A stretch of DNA of 64,000 nt. Source: Siderastrea siderea (lineage: Eukaryota; Cnidaria; Anthozoa; Scleractinia; Rhizangiidae). Of the stretch, positions 45,476 to 57,271 are shown piece after piece. Each line of letters starts with the position of its first letter. The stretch's first letter is position 1. Both the position numbers and the translations under genes were made by a program. Under the pieces are notes generated by a model. That model was not told the DNA's origin and searched no databases. It saw only the letters and a program-made list of their open reading frames with translations. The stretch spans positions 50,351,230 to 50,415,229 of the forward strand of contig OZ034968.1 of the NCBI GenBank assembly GCA_964030785.1, read 5' to 3'.

Positions 45476-46956
45476 TCCACCACAGGTAGCCAAAGCTTGA
45501 GTTATGACTAAAAATTAATAAAATTTTATGAAGTAAACAGTATTTCTTTGTTTCTATCATACGTACTTGCTATCGAGGTCAAAAATTCGCTCTCCGAGCG
45601 AGAATAATGGTCTTTCTAATTTTTGTTCCTTATTAATATAATTATGAAAGGTGATACACAATTCACCCCCACCAAACAATTAAAGGAGAAGGTCACTCCA
45701 GAAACGGTGTATTCTTTCAAATCGCCAAAAAGATAACACTAAGTTGAGTTACTGACCATGGTTTTGGCTTCTAAAGTGCATCCGATCCCACTGAAATTCC
45801 TCTCCAAAGAGGGCCAAAATTCAACACTGCGCGCCGCCACTTTGAATTGTCCGTGACGTCAAATTGTGCCACGAGACCAGCGGTCGGGTAACATGGGCTC
45901 GTTTTTTAGAGCCCACGTTACCCGAACGCTGATCTCATCTCACAATTTGACGTCACGGACAGGCGGCAAGGCTGCTAAGTACGATTCAAAATGGCGGCAC
46001 GCAGTGTTGAAGTTTGGCCCTCTTTGGAGAGGAATTTCAGTGGAGTCGGATGCACTTTACAAGCTAAAACCACGGTCTGTAACTCAATTTAGTGTTATCT
46101 TTTTATTGGCGATTTAAAAAAATACACCGTTTCTGGAGTGACCTTCTCCTTTAAATGATCTATATTTCTTGAAATCCGCTATTTCCACTCACAATTTCCT
46201 CGAACCTGAATAAATCCATAGTCTAAAAACGAGTATACTCCGGAAAAGTTCCATCTTTCCCAACGTTTGTCACCTTAAAAACGGCAATATTTTGAGCTTC
46301 TTGCACAAGAAATCAAATGTCGGCATTGGACCGCCGACTTCTGTGCACAAAGATATGCAAATATGCTAATTTCATCCCGCTGTTCTCGTTTCATTAGACA
46401 ATTCGCACAATAACGCGAACATGGCAAAAACTACTGTGTTGGGGTGCGTTTCATGTTTGAAGCGTGACTATTTGTTCTTGCTCAGCGTGCACGCCTCCCC
46501 GACACAGTACATTTTGTCTTGTACGATTTATTTAGCATATTTGCATATATTTGTGCGTAGAGGTCGGCGGTCGATACTGACATTTGATTTCAGGTACAAG
46601 AAGCGCAAAATGTTCCAGTTCATGGTGACAAATGTTGGGAAAGATGGAACTTTTCCGGCATATAGTTGTTTTTTGACTATGGATTCATTCAGATTTGAGG
46701 AAATTAGGAGTAGAAATGGCGCATTTCAAGAAATATAGATCATTTAAACGCTTGGTGCGGGTGAATTGTGTATCACCTTTCATAATTATAATACTAATTA
46801 GGAGCAAAAGTTAGAAAGACGATTATTCTAGCTCGGAGAGCGAATTTTCACCCTTGATAACAAGTTAACGTAACATATAAACGAAGAAACACTGTTTATT
46901 TCATAAAATTTTATTAATTTTTAGTCATAACTCAAGCTTTGGCTACCCGTGGGTCC
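45476..46956. mobile_element. palindromic element (about 420-bp arms) carrying a nested MITE
   Basis: The left arm (45476-45683 and 46151 to about 46360) and the right arm (about 46540-46956) are inverted copies. They share GGTAGCCAAAGCTTGAG, GGTGATACACAATTCACCC and GATCTATATTTCTTGAAAT. The left arm is interrupted by a TTAA MITE; the right arm is not. Confidence 0.85.
45684..46150. mobile_element. 467-bp palindromic MITE, TTAA insertion verified by empty site
   Basis: Ends AGGAGAAGGTCACTCC and its complement, flanked by TTAA at 45680-45683 and 46151-46154. The matching place in the other arm of the host palindrome reads GCGTTTAAATGATC, a single TTAA. The arms contain TGACGTCA-like sites (CCGTGACGTCA) and an AAAATGGCGGC block. 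A one-arm relative lies at 21365-21582. Confidence 0.9.
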
Positions 46957-47185
46957 GCCAAAGACATAAGGTTGACAAGGAGTGTATCCCCGGGTGGCAT
47001 AAACGTTGCTCGTACGTGCAACTAGCGAGGTGCAAAGTTAGAGGCGACTTACCAGAGGAATGGGGTTATCTGGTTAGGCTGCGTGGAGGTGGCGTGATTG
47101 TTTGTGCAAAGTTTGAGCGGTAAGGGCAACACAACAAGGAGCAAATCAAAACAATTATCACCTCCAACACAAAGAATAACACGTA

Positions 47186-47371
47186 TTAGTATAAATCTAC
47201 TAGCGTTCTATCACTAATGCTGTTCTCTGATTGGCTACGCTACTCACTATCTATTCTCTTGTAGATAGTGAGTAGAGCGTTTTCCGCGCGCGGTGTGACC
47301 TATTTACATCATTTTTCAATAAAAACATGTGTCTGCTGTTAAGTTTTGAACGTCTAGTAGATTTATACTAA
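47186..47371. mobile_element. 186-bp MITE with TTAGTATAAATCTACTAG ends
   Basis: TTAGTATAAATCTACTAG at the left and CTAGTAGATTTATACTAA at the right. A second paired block, ACTCACTATCTA/TAGATAGTGAGT, lies inside. Confidence 0.75.
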
Positions 47372-47373
47372 AA

Positions 47374-47478
47374 CAATTAGATTATTCGCTCTCGATTTCT
47401 ATGCGTAATAAGTGATTAGGCCTTCGGCCTCATCAACTATCACGCGAAAGAAATCTCGAGCTCATAATCTAATTGTTA
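47374..47478. repeat. 105-bp palindrome adjoining the MITE
   Basis: CAATTAGATTAT near the left end and ATAATCTAATTG at the right, with GAGATTTCTTTCGCGTG-type pairing and a central AGGCCTTCGGCCT hairpin. Probably a separate small MITE abutting the previous one. Confidence 0.65.
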
Positions 47479-48794
47479 AATAGCTCCACGCAAGACTTGT
47501 TTCACAGTTTATAGACAAAAATTGGTTGTCATTTTTCAGATTACAAAAATCGTATAAATATACTCATTCCCCGCTATGTAACCTCCAATTACAGCTGCCA
47601 CGCGGGCCAATAAAAAAGCGCCGAAAACGAACTTATGACAGTCTCGTGACTCGCCGTTGAACATTGTCTCTTCACATGTTTGTACGTAACCAAACACCAC
47701 TTGTTTACACAAAACAGTAACCTGATCTCACGCTCAATAGACGTAACACGTTCTTTACACGTGAAACTACCCACACTAAACAATATCACATGACTGCCTG
47801 CCCATGTGATAAAATTTTACTTTTTGACCACATGCTAAATGTTTTCTACCATCTCCCAACATAATTCCTATTACAACAACTCTGAACTACTATCTATATT
47901 TTAGCCAAAATATTATAACCTTGTATGTATCAGTCGTCCTCCTTCGATATTTCGCTTCCATTTCGCCGCTAAACAACCAAACAAGCAATTAAGCAAAATT
48001 TGACCTTCGCCTGATCACACGTACTCCACGTGATAAAATTCACGTTGTTTACCACACAGGCGAATCTCGTCATTATTCTCAAATTCGCTCTGTTAAAATT
48101 CCAACGCTTCATTTCCCCATTTTCCACCTCTCTACGTAACAAACCATAAACATCCCTCAATATTGTTTTCGCCCAATTTTGCATCTTACTTGCACACAAA
48201 ACGCTTATCAAAACAAATTTATTTGCTGAATACAACCACCGATTTTTAATCAATCACGTGTACGCAACCACTAACATAACCTCACTGGCTGACTCAAACA
48301 CCCTCAAATCTGAAGAAGCCCTGGGAACGAGGTTGCTAATATCGGACACAGCTCCACTTATGAGGTAAACTTCTGTCGAAAAACCAATACTTTTCGAATG
48401 CTCAACACTACTCAAATAAACAGCATCACAATAGTGTACCTTCGTACTCGCACGCTCGTTCAATAATCATTTCCTTACCTCTCATTGACAGCTACAAAAT
48501 AGCTCACGCACGTTTTACGTGCCTATGTTTGTAATTTTGTTCGCAAAGCCGCTCCTCTTGAGTGTTACGGATTATTTTTGTTTGTAGTGTGACGTATGTG
48601 TCACGCGGAATCATTTAGTTGGTGCTGTGACATTTTTTGGAACATGGACAGATCAAGTGGTTGAAACACGTGATCACGTGAACTTGATGTATTTTTCGCT
48701 TTTTTGGATTTCAGTTTTGAAATCTGTTCGGTTGCCAGATAACTGTATTTTTGATGGAGAGGTAAAATTCAAGACATTGTTTAACTTGAACAGA

Positions 48795-48950
48795 CCTGAA
48801 GTGTCTGCAAAAATTATGTGCCTGTGTGCACACACGCAAGAAAATCGAAAGTTTTTTGCTGCCCAAAAGTAAACATATTGTTTACTTGAATAATATTTTT
48901 GGCTGGAAAAGGTTTCTGTCGTTTATTCTGTGTGTTTTTAGTGATAAGCA
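48795..48950 (+). repeat. dispersed repeat, copy 2
   Basis: Inverted partner of 43650-43810. Confidence 0.7.
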
Positions 48951-49446
48951 ATGGTTTGTAAACACGGCCTAATTTGCATAAGCGGGTTGAAATTTGATAT
49001 ACCAAATTTAGTTTATGCCAAACACGCAAAGACACGTTTATGCAGGAGTTAATAATGTTCTCACGGTTCTTGGCTTGTAGGGCTTATTCTTTTGCTTTGC
49101 TTTCGAACAGGATCGAAATATTTATATCCAGCTTACTTCTTCAAGAGTAAGTAAAATTTATTAACCTTATGCAAAAACTTCTTGCTTATCACCTCGGGTT
49201 TCTTATTATTTTCCATTGATCTTTAATTGTAATGGCACTAGAAAACTAAAAATGTTTGTCTCGTATTGGAATTGACTCCGTCGGACTGGTTGGAAGTACG
49301 AAAGCTAATAATTCCGCTTGGAAATTAAAAAAAAAGGAAAAACAGACAGAAACAAATTACATGTTCATGAATTCGCGAAGTAAGCCGAACTGGTTTGTTC
49401 CGGCCGAGTCGTTCTTACTTTTCTCAAACTGACGATACATGCACGT

Positions 49447-49865
49447 TTAGGTTTGTTTATCGCCTGCTTGCGTTTGAATATGCGTCTCCATTGCTCGTCT
49501 GACCCTTAGAAGGAGGTATACATGCACACGTAGTTTTGATTTTCGTCTGCTTGAGTTTACAAGCGTCTCCATTGCTTTTCTGACGGTTAGAACGAGGTAT
49601 ACATACGCGTGTAGGTTTGTTTTTCGTCTGCTTGCGTTTGAACATGCATCTCCATTGATCGTCTGACGCTTAGAACGAGGTATGCATGCATGCACAGTTT
49701 TGTTATTTAATTACTTTAGTTACTTTAATTACTTTGTGTCACCAATTAGCACACATGCTAAAGTTTCTTGACACATTAATCAAGTTTATTATTATTATTC
49801 CTCTGTTTATATTGATAAGCGTGTCCATTACTCGCCTGACGCTTAGAACGAGGTATACATGTATG
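49447..49865 (+). repeat. minisatellite, about 83-bp units with GCTTAGAACGAGGTATAC core
   Basis: Three adjacent units (about 49447-49690) share CGTCTGCTTG, GCGTCTCCATTG, CTGACG and TTAGAACGAGGTATACAT. A partial fourth unit (49817-49865) comes after about 125 bp of unrelated AT-rich DNA. The minus strand is open across the array as a repeated peptide, most likely by chance of the repeat length. Confidence 0.85.
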
Positions 49866-50530
49866 TCATTTGGTTGCCATTTTCCTCCGTTTGCGTCGTG
49901 TTAAGTTTTTGTTTACGAACTGACTTCCGGTGAATCGGGTCGAGTTTTGCTGTGACGGGTCGTGACGGTCCGTCTCGGGCCGAGACGGTTGGGGGTTCGC
50001 CAAAATTTGGTACCCTGGGCTCCCGGTCCACCTCGTTCCCAGGGTCTCTCTTCTTCCCATACTCCCGCTAGAATTCTACTTCCGGTAAGGCGTAATAAAT
50101 TTCGCGACCTGACTTCCGCTGAGTCCGGTCGTCTGTGCCTACAGTCGGTGCGATTCAGTTCGGGTGTATTGGACATGAGTGAAAATTTCTGCTATGTTTG
50201 TTGCTGTGGAAATTTTTCCTTCGGCTAAGTTAATGCAGGACTACAATGCAAGTTAAACCCTGCCAGACGTCAATTATACAAAACGGCATGTTCGGAGTGA
50301 AATTATGTTGATCGAGACTCGCGAATGCCCGGTTGTCGTATTCCCATCTATAAGCCGTATGGATGTGTCCCTCTGATATTAAGAGGTAATGGTTTCAGTG
50401 TCCCGGTGGCATACTCCCACCCAGCACCCCCCCGCCTCACACACTTGAAGACAGCCACCAGATACAAGCGCCGTCATTTTAGGTTTACAGCATCAACCGG
50501 ATCGTCATTTTCATGACGTCATTGGTTAAA
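49866..50530. other. GC-rich, promoter-like region; possible short first exon
   Basis: CpG-richer than its surroundings, with several CTTCCGG/CTTCCGC ETS-like sites (49923, 50080, 50115) and, at about 50512, TGACGTCA directly followed by TTGG (a CRE and a CCAAT box). An ATG at 50174 opens MSENFCYVCCCGNFSFG only. A frame at 50325-50516 reads IPIYKPYGCVPLILRGNG. It may mark the start of a gene I cannot follow. Confidence 0.2.
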
Positions 50531-50677
50531 AATTAGCATAACTCAGCTCCGCTCGCGCACAAAATAGTTCAGCTCACGACGACGGTTTTGTCGCTAGCGT
50601 CTATCAGCTTGAAGCTGCAGACAAAAGAAATCCAATGAAAACGAACAACGTACGTGAGTTGATAATTTTAATTCTAT

Positions 50678-50932
50678 TTATTCCTCTTTACTGTTCCTTT
50701 CCTCAACTATTGTGGACTCCCTTTGTCGTGTACGTGGATTTTCGCTGCAGGAGGAACGCAAAGTGAAAGGATCCTTGGTGACTGAATTCAACGGTTGAGA
50801 CAATTGTTCTTGTTGGACTTGTATCGTCTCCTTGGCTGCTACTTCGTCGGCGATAGTCTCTTGAAGGGCCTGTGGAAATGTGCGATCTTCACTCGAGAAT
50901 TTTTCTTGGAATTCCACATACGAACTGGTCTC
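50678..50932 (-). CDS. unassigned 3'-terminal exon-like ORF
   Basis: About 85 open codons on the minus strand ending in TAA: polar and helix-rich (DEVAAKETIQVQQEQLSQPL, then RTRQRESTIVEERNSKEE). The frame is open beyond the internal ATG at 50917, with no clear acceptor. Composition looks coding rather than random, but no family is recognised. An AT-rich satellite begins immediately upstream of it. Confidence 0.25.
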   Translation of the reverse strand, partial: ETSSYVEFQEKFSSEDRTFPQALQETIADEVAAKETIQVQQEQLSQPLNSVTKDPFTLRSSCSENPRTRQRESTIVEERNSKEE

Positions 50933-50944
50933 GAAGGCAGAATA

Positions 50945-51440
50945 TCAAAATATAAAAAAGATTTGATATTTTGATATCATCATGATATCTTGATATTTTG
51001 ATAACACGATGATGTCTTAATATTTTGACATTATGATGATATTATCATGATCTAGTCGGTTTTGATATCATCATGATATTATCATAAAGATTTGATATTT
51101 TGATATCATGATGATATCTAGTCAGTTTTGACATTTTGATATTATCATGAAAGATTTGAGATTTTGATATCACGATGATATCTTCTCAACCTTGATATTT
51201 TGATATTATCATGATATTATCATAAAGATTTGATATTTTGATTTCACGGTGATATCTAGTCAGTTTTGATATGTTGATATTATCATGATATTATCATGAA
51301 AGATTTGATATTTTGATATCACGATGTTACCTTGTCAATCTTGATATTTTGATATTATCATATGATTAAAGATTTGATATTTTGATATGACGATATCTCG
51401 TCAATCTTGATATTTTGATATTATCATGATATTATGTTTT
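50945..51440 (+). repeat. AT-rich satellite, about 75-bp units (TTTGATATTTTGATATCA)
   Basis: Units start with AAAGATTTGATATTTTGAT at about 51149, 51224, 51299 and 51368, with more diverged ones before. Each unit carries TATCATGATA and GATATC palindromes. A related but different array lies at 53.56-54.0 and 55.0-55.4 kb. Confidence 0.9.
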
Positions 51441-51454
51441 TTGATAATGTGCGT

Positions 51455-51840
51455 GGAGCACTACAATCGTGAATTTGCCTCGTTCTATTAGCGTGTCGCA
51501 TGAGATTTTCTGTCGTTCTTCAAGCATGACGCGCGATAAATCATTCAGAAATTTAAATGTTCCTCGTTCTATAAGCGTGAAACGCGAGAGAAGCAATGAC
51601 AAATGTCCATTTGTTCTATTAGCGCGTGACACGAGACAGACAATCACAGATGTGAATTTTCCTCGTTCTTTAAGCGTACTGCGCGAGAGGCAATAAGAAA
51701 TGTGAATTTCCCTCGTTCTATTAGCGTGACTCGAGACAGACGATCAAAAGGTCATTTTTCCTCGGTCATTTTTGCGCGACAGGCAATAAGAAATGTGAAT
51801 TACCGTCGTTCTATTAGACAGGCAATCAGAAATCAAGCAA
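51455..51840 (+). repeat. minisatellite, about 60-bp units with CCTCGTTCTATTAGCGTG core
   Basis: Six or so units share CCTCGTTCTATTAGCG, CGCGAGA and CAATAAGAAATGTGAATT. The core is the reverse complement style of the core in the 49.4-kb array (CCTCGTTCTAAGCG). Confidence 0.85.
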
Positions 51841-51988
51841 TATGTATTTTAAAACCTTTACAAACTTATTATTTACAGCATTCATAACTTACATATTTCT
51901 TTAAAAAAACCCTGATTGATATTCCTAAGTATTTTGCATTACACTTGAAAACTCACATGACTCGTTTGAGAATGAACAGTCTTTGAAA

Positions 51989-52291
51989 TTACAGGTACAA
52001 CAATTGCTTTCTTTTTAACTCGGCCTCTAAGTCACTGTTGAAACACTCGTTTACAAACCAGAACAGCACATTCCTCTTAAACTGTGTCATCTTCCTAGTA
52101 AGTTCAAGGTATTGGTTCAACCTACGGAAGCCTTGTTGGCAAGATTCTGTATTCACACCCCTGATCTCTTCAAACGTCGTTAGATGGGGGTGATACAGAC
52201 AGTGTGGATTGTCTGGTGGCATACACACGTCCTCCGTATGTTTGGAGACATGAAAAATGTCACCTAAAAACTGCACATTCTCCATCAACAA
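51989..52291 (-). pseudogene. possible KDZ-like transposase C-terminal fragment
   Basis: One hundred open codons: [42 protein letters not shown] and [17 protein letters not shown]. The order FH-x-x-x-H...C followed by NTE-x-x-(E/Q)Q resembles the end of Kyakuja-Dileera-Zisupton transposases. The catalytic part is absent. The fragment stops abruptly at about 52291, where a coding-like stretch on the other strand begins. Confidence 0.4.
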
Positions 52292-52326
52292 CTTTGCACC
52301 CGCACTGCCATTTTAAGCGAGTACGT

Positions 52327-52652
52327 CAGCAGTTCAGGAAGCTGAGCCTCTACCACAAGAGCCTCTACATCATTTCCAACAGGAAACACTTGCTGACCTT
52401 CATGGAAAGTACGTAAAGAAGGTTTTGCTCTACAAGGGAACCCACGTAAAAGCCAGTGAAGTTTGTGGGCGTCATCTCATGCCACTCGTCGCTCCACTGC
52501 CAAATAACACTAATCGTTACCCAACATCAGCAGCGGAAAGCTTCCCAAAATGTATGGAAGGTTTAGGATTTGAAGAAATTACGACACCCAAACAACAGGT
52601 CGCGGGAAAGCTGCGTTCTAAGAAAGAGGCCCCTAGAAGAGATGACAACTGA
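52327..52652 (+). pseudogene. unassigned coding-like fragment
   Basis: The plus strand is open for about 108 codons to [56 protein letters not shown] and a basic end. No family recognised. Back-to-back with the KDZ-like fragment, which suggests a rearrangement joining two element pieces. Confidence 0.3.
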
Positions 52653-52918
52653 GGCGAAGAACAAGCTTAGAAAAGTTAATATCACCGTCAAACAATCTAA
52701 TCAGTCCTTTTCTTAGACCATTTCGGTTTTCATAGACTTTGAATACCATACAGACTTTTTAACTCTCGCTCTGTATAGAAGGCTTCAAAATGTTTCAAAA
52801 TTAGCTTCCGTAATCAGTTTTACAACTTAATATCTTTCCTTCGATAATAGATTTCAGTATTTGTTTAATGTTTAACTTTTTAGCATTATTTGTAACAAGT
52901 CTAAAAAGAAGAGTTTAA

Positions 52919-53318
52919 GACGATTTCCGCTCAACGTTCGAGCAGTAAGTGCAAAAATTAAGTTACCAAAAAATACTTGCAGAACTGTCACATTTTGAGA
53001 ACAGATAAGAAGAACTTATCGTTACTTTTGCTCCCAAGTTGACCCCGCGAGAGAAAATTGGATTTGAAGTTATCAATATTTCAATTAAAAAGACGCTTCA
53101 TGTCAGTTCAAAACAAAATGGCGCCCGTTTTTAGCATACTTTTACGAGATTTGAAGTTAATTTTCTTGAGAATGCTTGAGAATTTCATCGCGGGGTCACT
53201 TGGGCAAGTGAACTAGAGTGAGATGTTTCAAATAGCATTTAAAATGTTACCGTGCTATGAGTAGTTTTTTGGTAAATATTTTTTGCACTTATTGCTCGAA
53301 CGTTGAGCTGAATCCGTC
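52919..53318. mobile_element. 400-bp palindromic MITE with TTAA target duplication
   Basis: The arms share CGCTCAACGTTCGAGCA and AGTGCAAAAA. The ends GACGATTTCC...GAATCCGTC are flanked by TTAA at 52915-52918 and 53319-53322. The end sequence resembles that of the MITE at 5449-5868, so the two may belong to one family. A GGCGCC/AAAATGGCG block lies near the centre. Confidence 0.85.
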
Positions 53319-53559
53319 TTAAATTTTTTGCAGAAAAGTTAGGATATGAAACAAATGGACTACTCAAGGACTTTTAGATGGTTCGAATATCATTTTACAA
53401 TCATTTTTAGAATTCACCATCAATGATTTTGTTTGCAACACCATATTGCATTTGAAAGTTTTTTAAACAATGTTTTGTCCAACAAAAGATGTATTTATCA
53501 ACTTTGTGTCTGCCTTCCACTTTCTGGCCTTATTGATAAAACGAAATATCAAACTCAAC

Positions 53560-54015
53560 CAGAAATAGTCTAGCTATAAAATGCTTGAAATTTTTGATAG
53601 TCTTTTTGATATTTCGAGATTATCATGATGGTTTCATAATATCATGATGTATCAAAATGTCAAACCCCACCAGACATGGTCTCGATATCAAACGCTTGAG
53701 ATTTTTGATAGTCTTTTTGATATTTTGAGATTATCATAATAGTTTGATAATATCATGATATATCAAAATATCCAATCCCACCAGACATAGTCACGTTATC
53801 AAACGCTTGAGATTTTTGATAGCCTTTTTGATATTTTGAGATTATCATGATAGTATCATATTATCATGATATATCACACCCCACCAGACGTAGTCTCGCT
53901 ATCAAACGCTTGAGATTCGTGATTGTCTTTTTGATATTTTTGAGATTATCACGATAGTATGATCAAGAGAAAATGAGTATGATATATTATCATGATATAT
54001 CAAAATATCAAGGCA
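53560..54015 (+). repeat. AT-rich satellite, about 118-bp units, block A
   Basis: Units share TTTTTGATAGTCTTTTTGAT, GAGATTATCATGATAG, ATATCATGATATATCAAAAT and CCCCACCAGACATAGTC. The preceding 110 bp (53450-53560) is repeated before block A' at 54898. Confidence 0.9.
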
Positions 54016-54897
54016 TATCCTTAAAGCTGGACTGGACCCTGGACTCTGGACTTTTCCTCCCAAAACTTTACCCCCCCCCCCCGAAAAAAACCTCTATATC
54101 TGCCCCCATAAAACTTCCCCCCCCTAAAAAAATTCCTTCCCCCAAATAAAAAATTCAACTACATCGGATTTTTTTCTTATAAACAAGTTAGAAGTGTGCG
54201 AGATTTCAAACAAACAACGTTATTCCCCCGCCACCTCCCCGAAAAAACCTTTATGTCTCCCCCTTAAAACTGCCCCCTCCCAAAAAGTCCCCCTCCCCTC
54301 CCCTCCCCTCCCCCAAATAAAAAAAAAACTACATCGGATTTCTGATTGAAAGCGATTGAACAAACACTTGTCGTCTCAATGTTCTTGCACAAATCGGCAT
54401 TGAAATCTCGAACGCCATCGAACGACCCGACCCCAATCCTTAAAAAAATAGTATTTGGCGTGCGAACGTGATTGCATTACACAATAAGGCATATCCTAAA
54501 AGCTGGACTGGGCCCTGGAGTCTGGACTCTGGACTCTGGACTTTTCCTCCCAAAACTTTATCCCCCCCCCGAAAAAAACCTCTATATCTCCCCCCATAAA
54601 ACTTCCCCCCCCCCCTAAAAAAATTCCTTCCCCCAAATAAAAAATTCAACTACATCGGATTTTTTTCTTATAAACAAGTTAGAAGTGTGCGAGATTTCAA
54701 ACAAACAACGTTATTCCCCCCCCCACCTCCCCGAAAAAACCTTTATGTCTCCCCCTTAAAACTGCTCCCTCCCAAAAAGTCCCCCTCCCCTCCACTCCCC
54801 CAAATAAAAAAAATACAGCTACATCGGATTTCTGATTGAAAGCGATTGAACAAACACTTGTCGTCTCAATGTTCTTGCACAAATCGGCATTGAAATT
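54016..54897 (+). repeat. tandem pair of C/A-rich units (B and B'), period about 474 bp
   Basis: B starts at about 54012 (AAGGCATATCC) and B' at 54486 with the same string. Both carry CTGGACTCTGGACTTTTCC, C-runs, CTACATCGGATTT and GAACAAACACTTGTCGTC. The C-runs differ in length. A 75-bp piece at the end of B is missing from B', which runs directly into the A' flank. Confidence 0.9.
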
Positions 54898-55445
54898 TGC
54901 ATTTGAAAGTTTTTTTAAACAATGTTTTGTCCAACAAAAGATGTATTTATCAACTTTGTGTCTGCCTTCCACTTTCTGGCCTTATTGATAAAACGAAATA
55001 TCAAACTCAACCAGAAATAGTCTAGCTATAAAATGCTTGAAATTTTTGATAGTCTTTTTGATATTTTGAGATTGTCATGATAGTATGATATTATCATGAT
55101 ATATCAAAATATCAAACCCCACCAGACATAGTCTCGCTATAAAATGCTTGAGATTGTTGATATTCTTTTTGATATTTCGAGATTATCATGATAGTTTGTT
55201 AATATCATGATATATCAAAATATCAAACCCCACCAGACATAGTCACGTTATCAAACGCTTGATTTTTGATAGTCTTTTTGATATTTCGAGACTATCATGA
55301 TAGTTTGATAATATCATGATCTATGAAAATATCAAACCTCTCAAAAAGATAGTCGTGATATTCTGATATCCTGTGCAATGGAGAATATCAAAATAGCATA
55401 GCCTTGTATCACTCTCAAGATTTCATGATATTATCAAAAAATATT
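54898..55445 (+). repeat. AT-rich satellite, about 118-bp units, block A'
   Basis: Repeats the flank TGCATTTGAAAGTTTTTT and then the same satellite units as block A, decaying after about 55330. Confidence 0.9.
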
Positions 55446-57271
55446 AGAAGAAATGTATAAGAAAATATTTGATTTTTCAAAACTGATAGGAGAGATGATT
55501 GATGTTTTGATATTCTGCAAACCCGCACCTCTCTCGAATTCACCAAAATTACAAGTCGAACCCAGATGTCTCAAACGAGTGCTTCAACTCGACACGTTTT
55601 CATTTCTTCTTGAAAACATAGGTGAAATCTGTGGGATTTCGCAACTTTCATCGCTTGGGCTTGAAATGTTGCCGCAGTAATTCACATATTGCCTCAAAAC
55701 TTTTCTCTTTCGGTTCTGGATTGCACAAACCATGTAGGGTCCCATAAGTTTTCTTACCAATTACGGAAAACATGCGGTTTCTGTCGCTCCTACATGTCCG
55801 CGAGTATAAATTATGAACTTGGATGTCTTACGTGAATCAAAACGTCGCGGGCTGAAATTTTCCCTGAAGATAGCTTTAAAGTTTCTCCGATAATTTTAAC
55901 GTGGCAAGTTCCAAACTGAAACATTTTCTCTGTAATTCCAATAAGGTGACCGTGCTCGCGGGCCAGGGCCCGCGAATCATGCAAACAGCACGAAAAGTAC
56001 TGTGAATCCCACTAATTTCCGTGGGAGAATGAAGATTGTAATAATATTTTATTTATTCTTTCTTATCCTTGATATATCTAAGCTACAGTCTTTCTGGAAA
56101 GTCGTTGTGAGTATGAAATAGTATGTTTTACTTTTCACACAACAGTCTCCCACACAAGCCCCAAGCGCACTCGAGAATAATTACAAGACTTCAAGCTTAT
56201 ATGTATTCTAGGCATACAAAAGAAGTTAACCCCGTTCGTAAAATATTCAGCAAAAAAAAAAGGCCGTTTCCATTTATCTAAGGTTTTCTTTATCTGCTTA
56301 GCGAAAGGTATGTTTTGTAGGGTCATTGGTCGCGGACTAAGGACCCATATGCGAAAATTGTTGATATTTTTCAAGAGCCGATAAAACAAAAGTTTCAAAC
56401 TCTGCCGCAAATTCGTTCACAACGGCAGGACCACATACTGTAGCTCTAGCCTTCTATGTAAGTTAAGACATTATCATTCAGACATCTGCCTGTTTCTAAC
56501 AAAGGAAGCACTGATCGTGTGTAATTTTCCTTGCCCAATTTCGTTTTGTGTTAATTCGAGAAAATCACTAAAAGAAAAGAAAAGGACACGATTGTCTTGA
56601 AAACTTTCGCTCTGTCACTTCCATGTTGTCTTGAGTTGAAATCGTGTACATGCTTCAGAAAATGGAACTGACCAAAGGGATATAGACGCGCTAATCATCA
56701 TGATCAGGGAAAAAAGCCGGGTTAGTTTTGTTCGCACGCGTGCCAATTTTAACCGTTGTAAAATTTAGGTTCGGCGCAGATGAAATTTGGCGCGACAAAA
56801 TCATTTACCCTGAAAAATTTACCCGCGCCCAAACAATTAATTATGTGGTACGCGTACCATTTTTATCCGAGCCGTGCCAAAGATTTTTGGTAGGGCAAAT
56901 CGCGGTTAAGAGATAAGATGGTCTTTTATAAAAGAAACCCATGAGCAATATGAAGCAACGTGAAATTGCTATATTTAGCTGTTCTTCAGCTTCTACGCTA
57001 GCTTTTCTGATAAACGCAACCTTTAACTAGTTAACTTTACGAAGGTCTTATTTTTTTTTTAAATTTTCAGTTGATGTTCGATTAGTTTAAGTTATTCAGG
57101 TTGCGCATGTCAGTCGTAACAACGAATCATTATATCTGAACTAAGCTGTGTGAGTTGTGTTCAGCTACATCAGCAATCTAGAGTACTTCACTTGCAATAT
57201 GCAAGTGCTAGTTTCTGTCGAACCAATGCGAGACTGCCCATTCTTGACATGTTTCGAGTCTAATACAAAAG
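55446..57271. other. no supportable gene
   Basis: ORFs up to 91 codons without recognisable motifs; no clear repeats. Confidence 0.4.

Larger units (their letters stand above)
46957..49446. other. no gene; small MITEs and one dispersed repeat
   Basis: Apart from the palindromes listed at 47186-47478 and the repeat at 48795-48950, nothing can be annotated. A CCCTGGGAACGAGGTTGC string (48327-48345) recurs in reverse near 50033 (CCTCGTTCCCAGGG) and is probably an old MITE end. Confidence 0.4.

Noticed and set aside
46421..46738. 105-codon ORF
   Set aside because: Lies across the centre and right arm of a palindromic element; no protein motif.
49447..49695. 82-codon ORF with repeated peptide
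   Set aside because: Produced by the minisatellite; the unit length lets it stay open.
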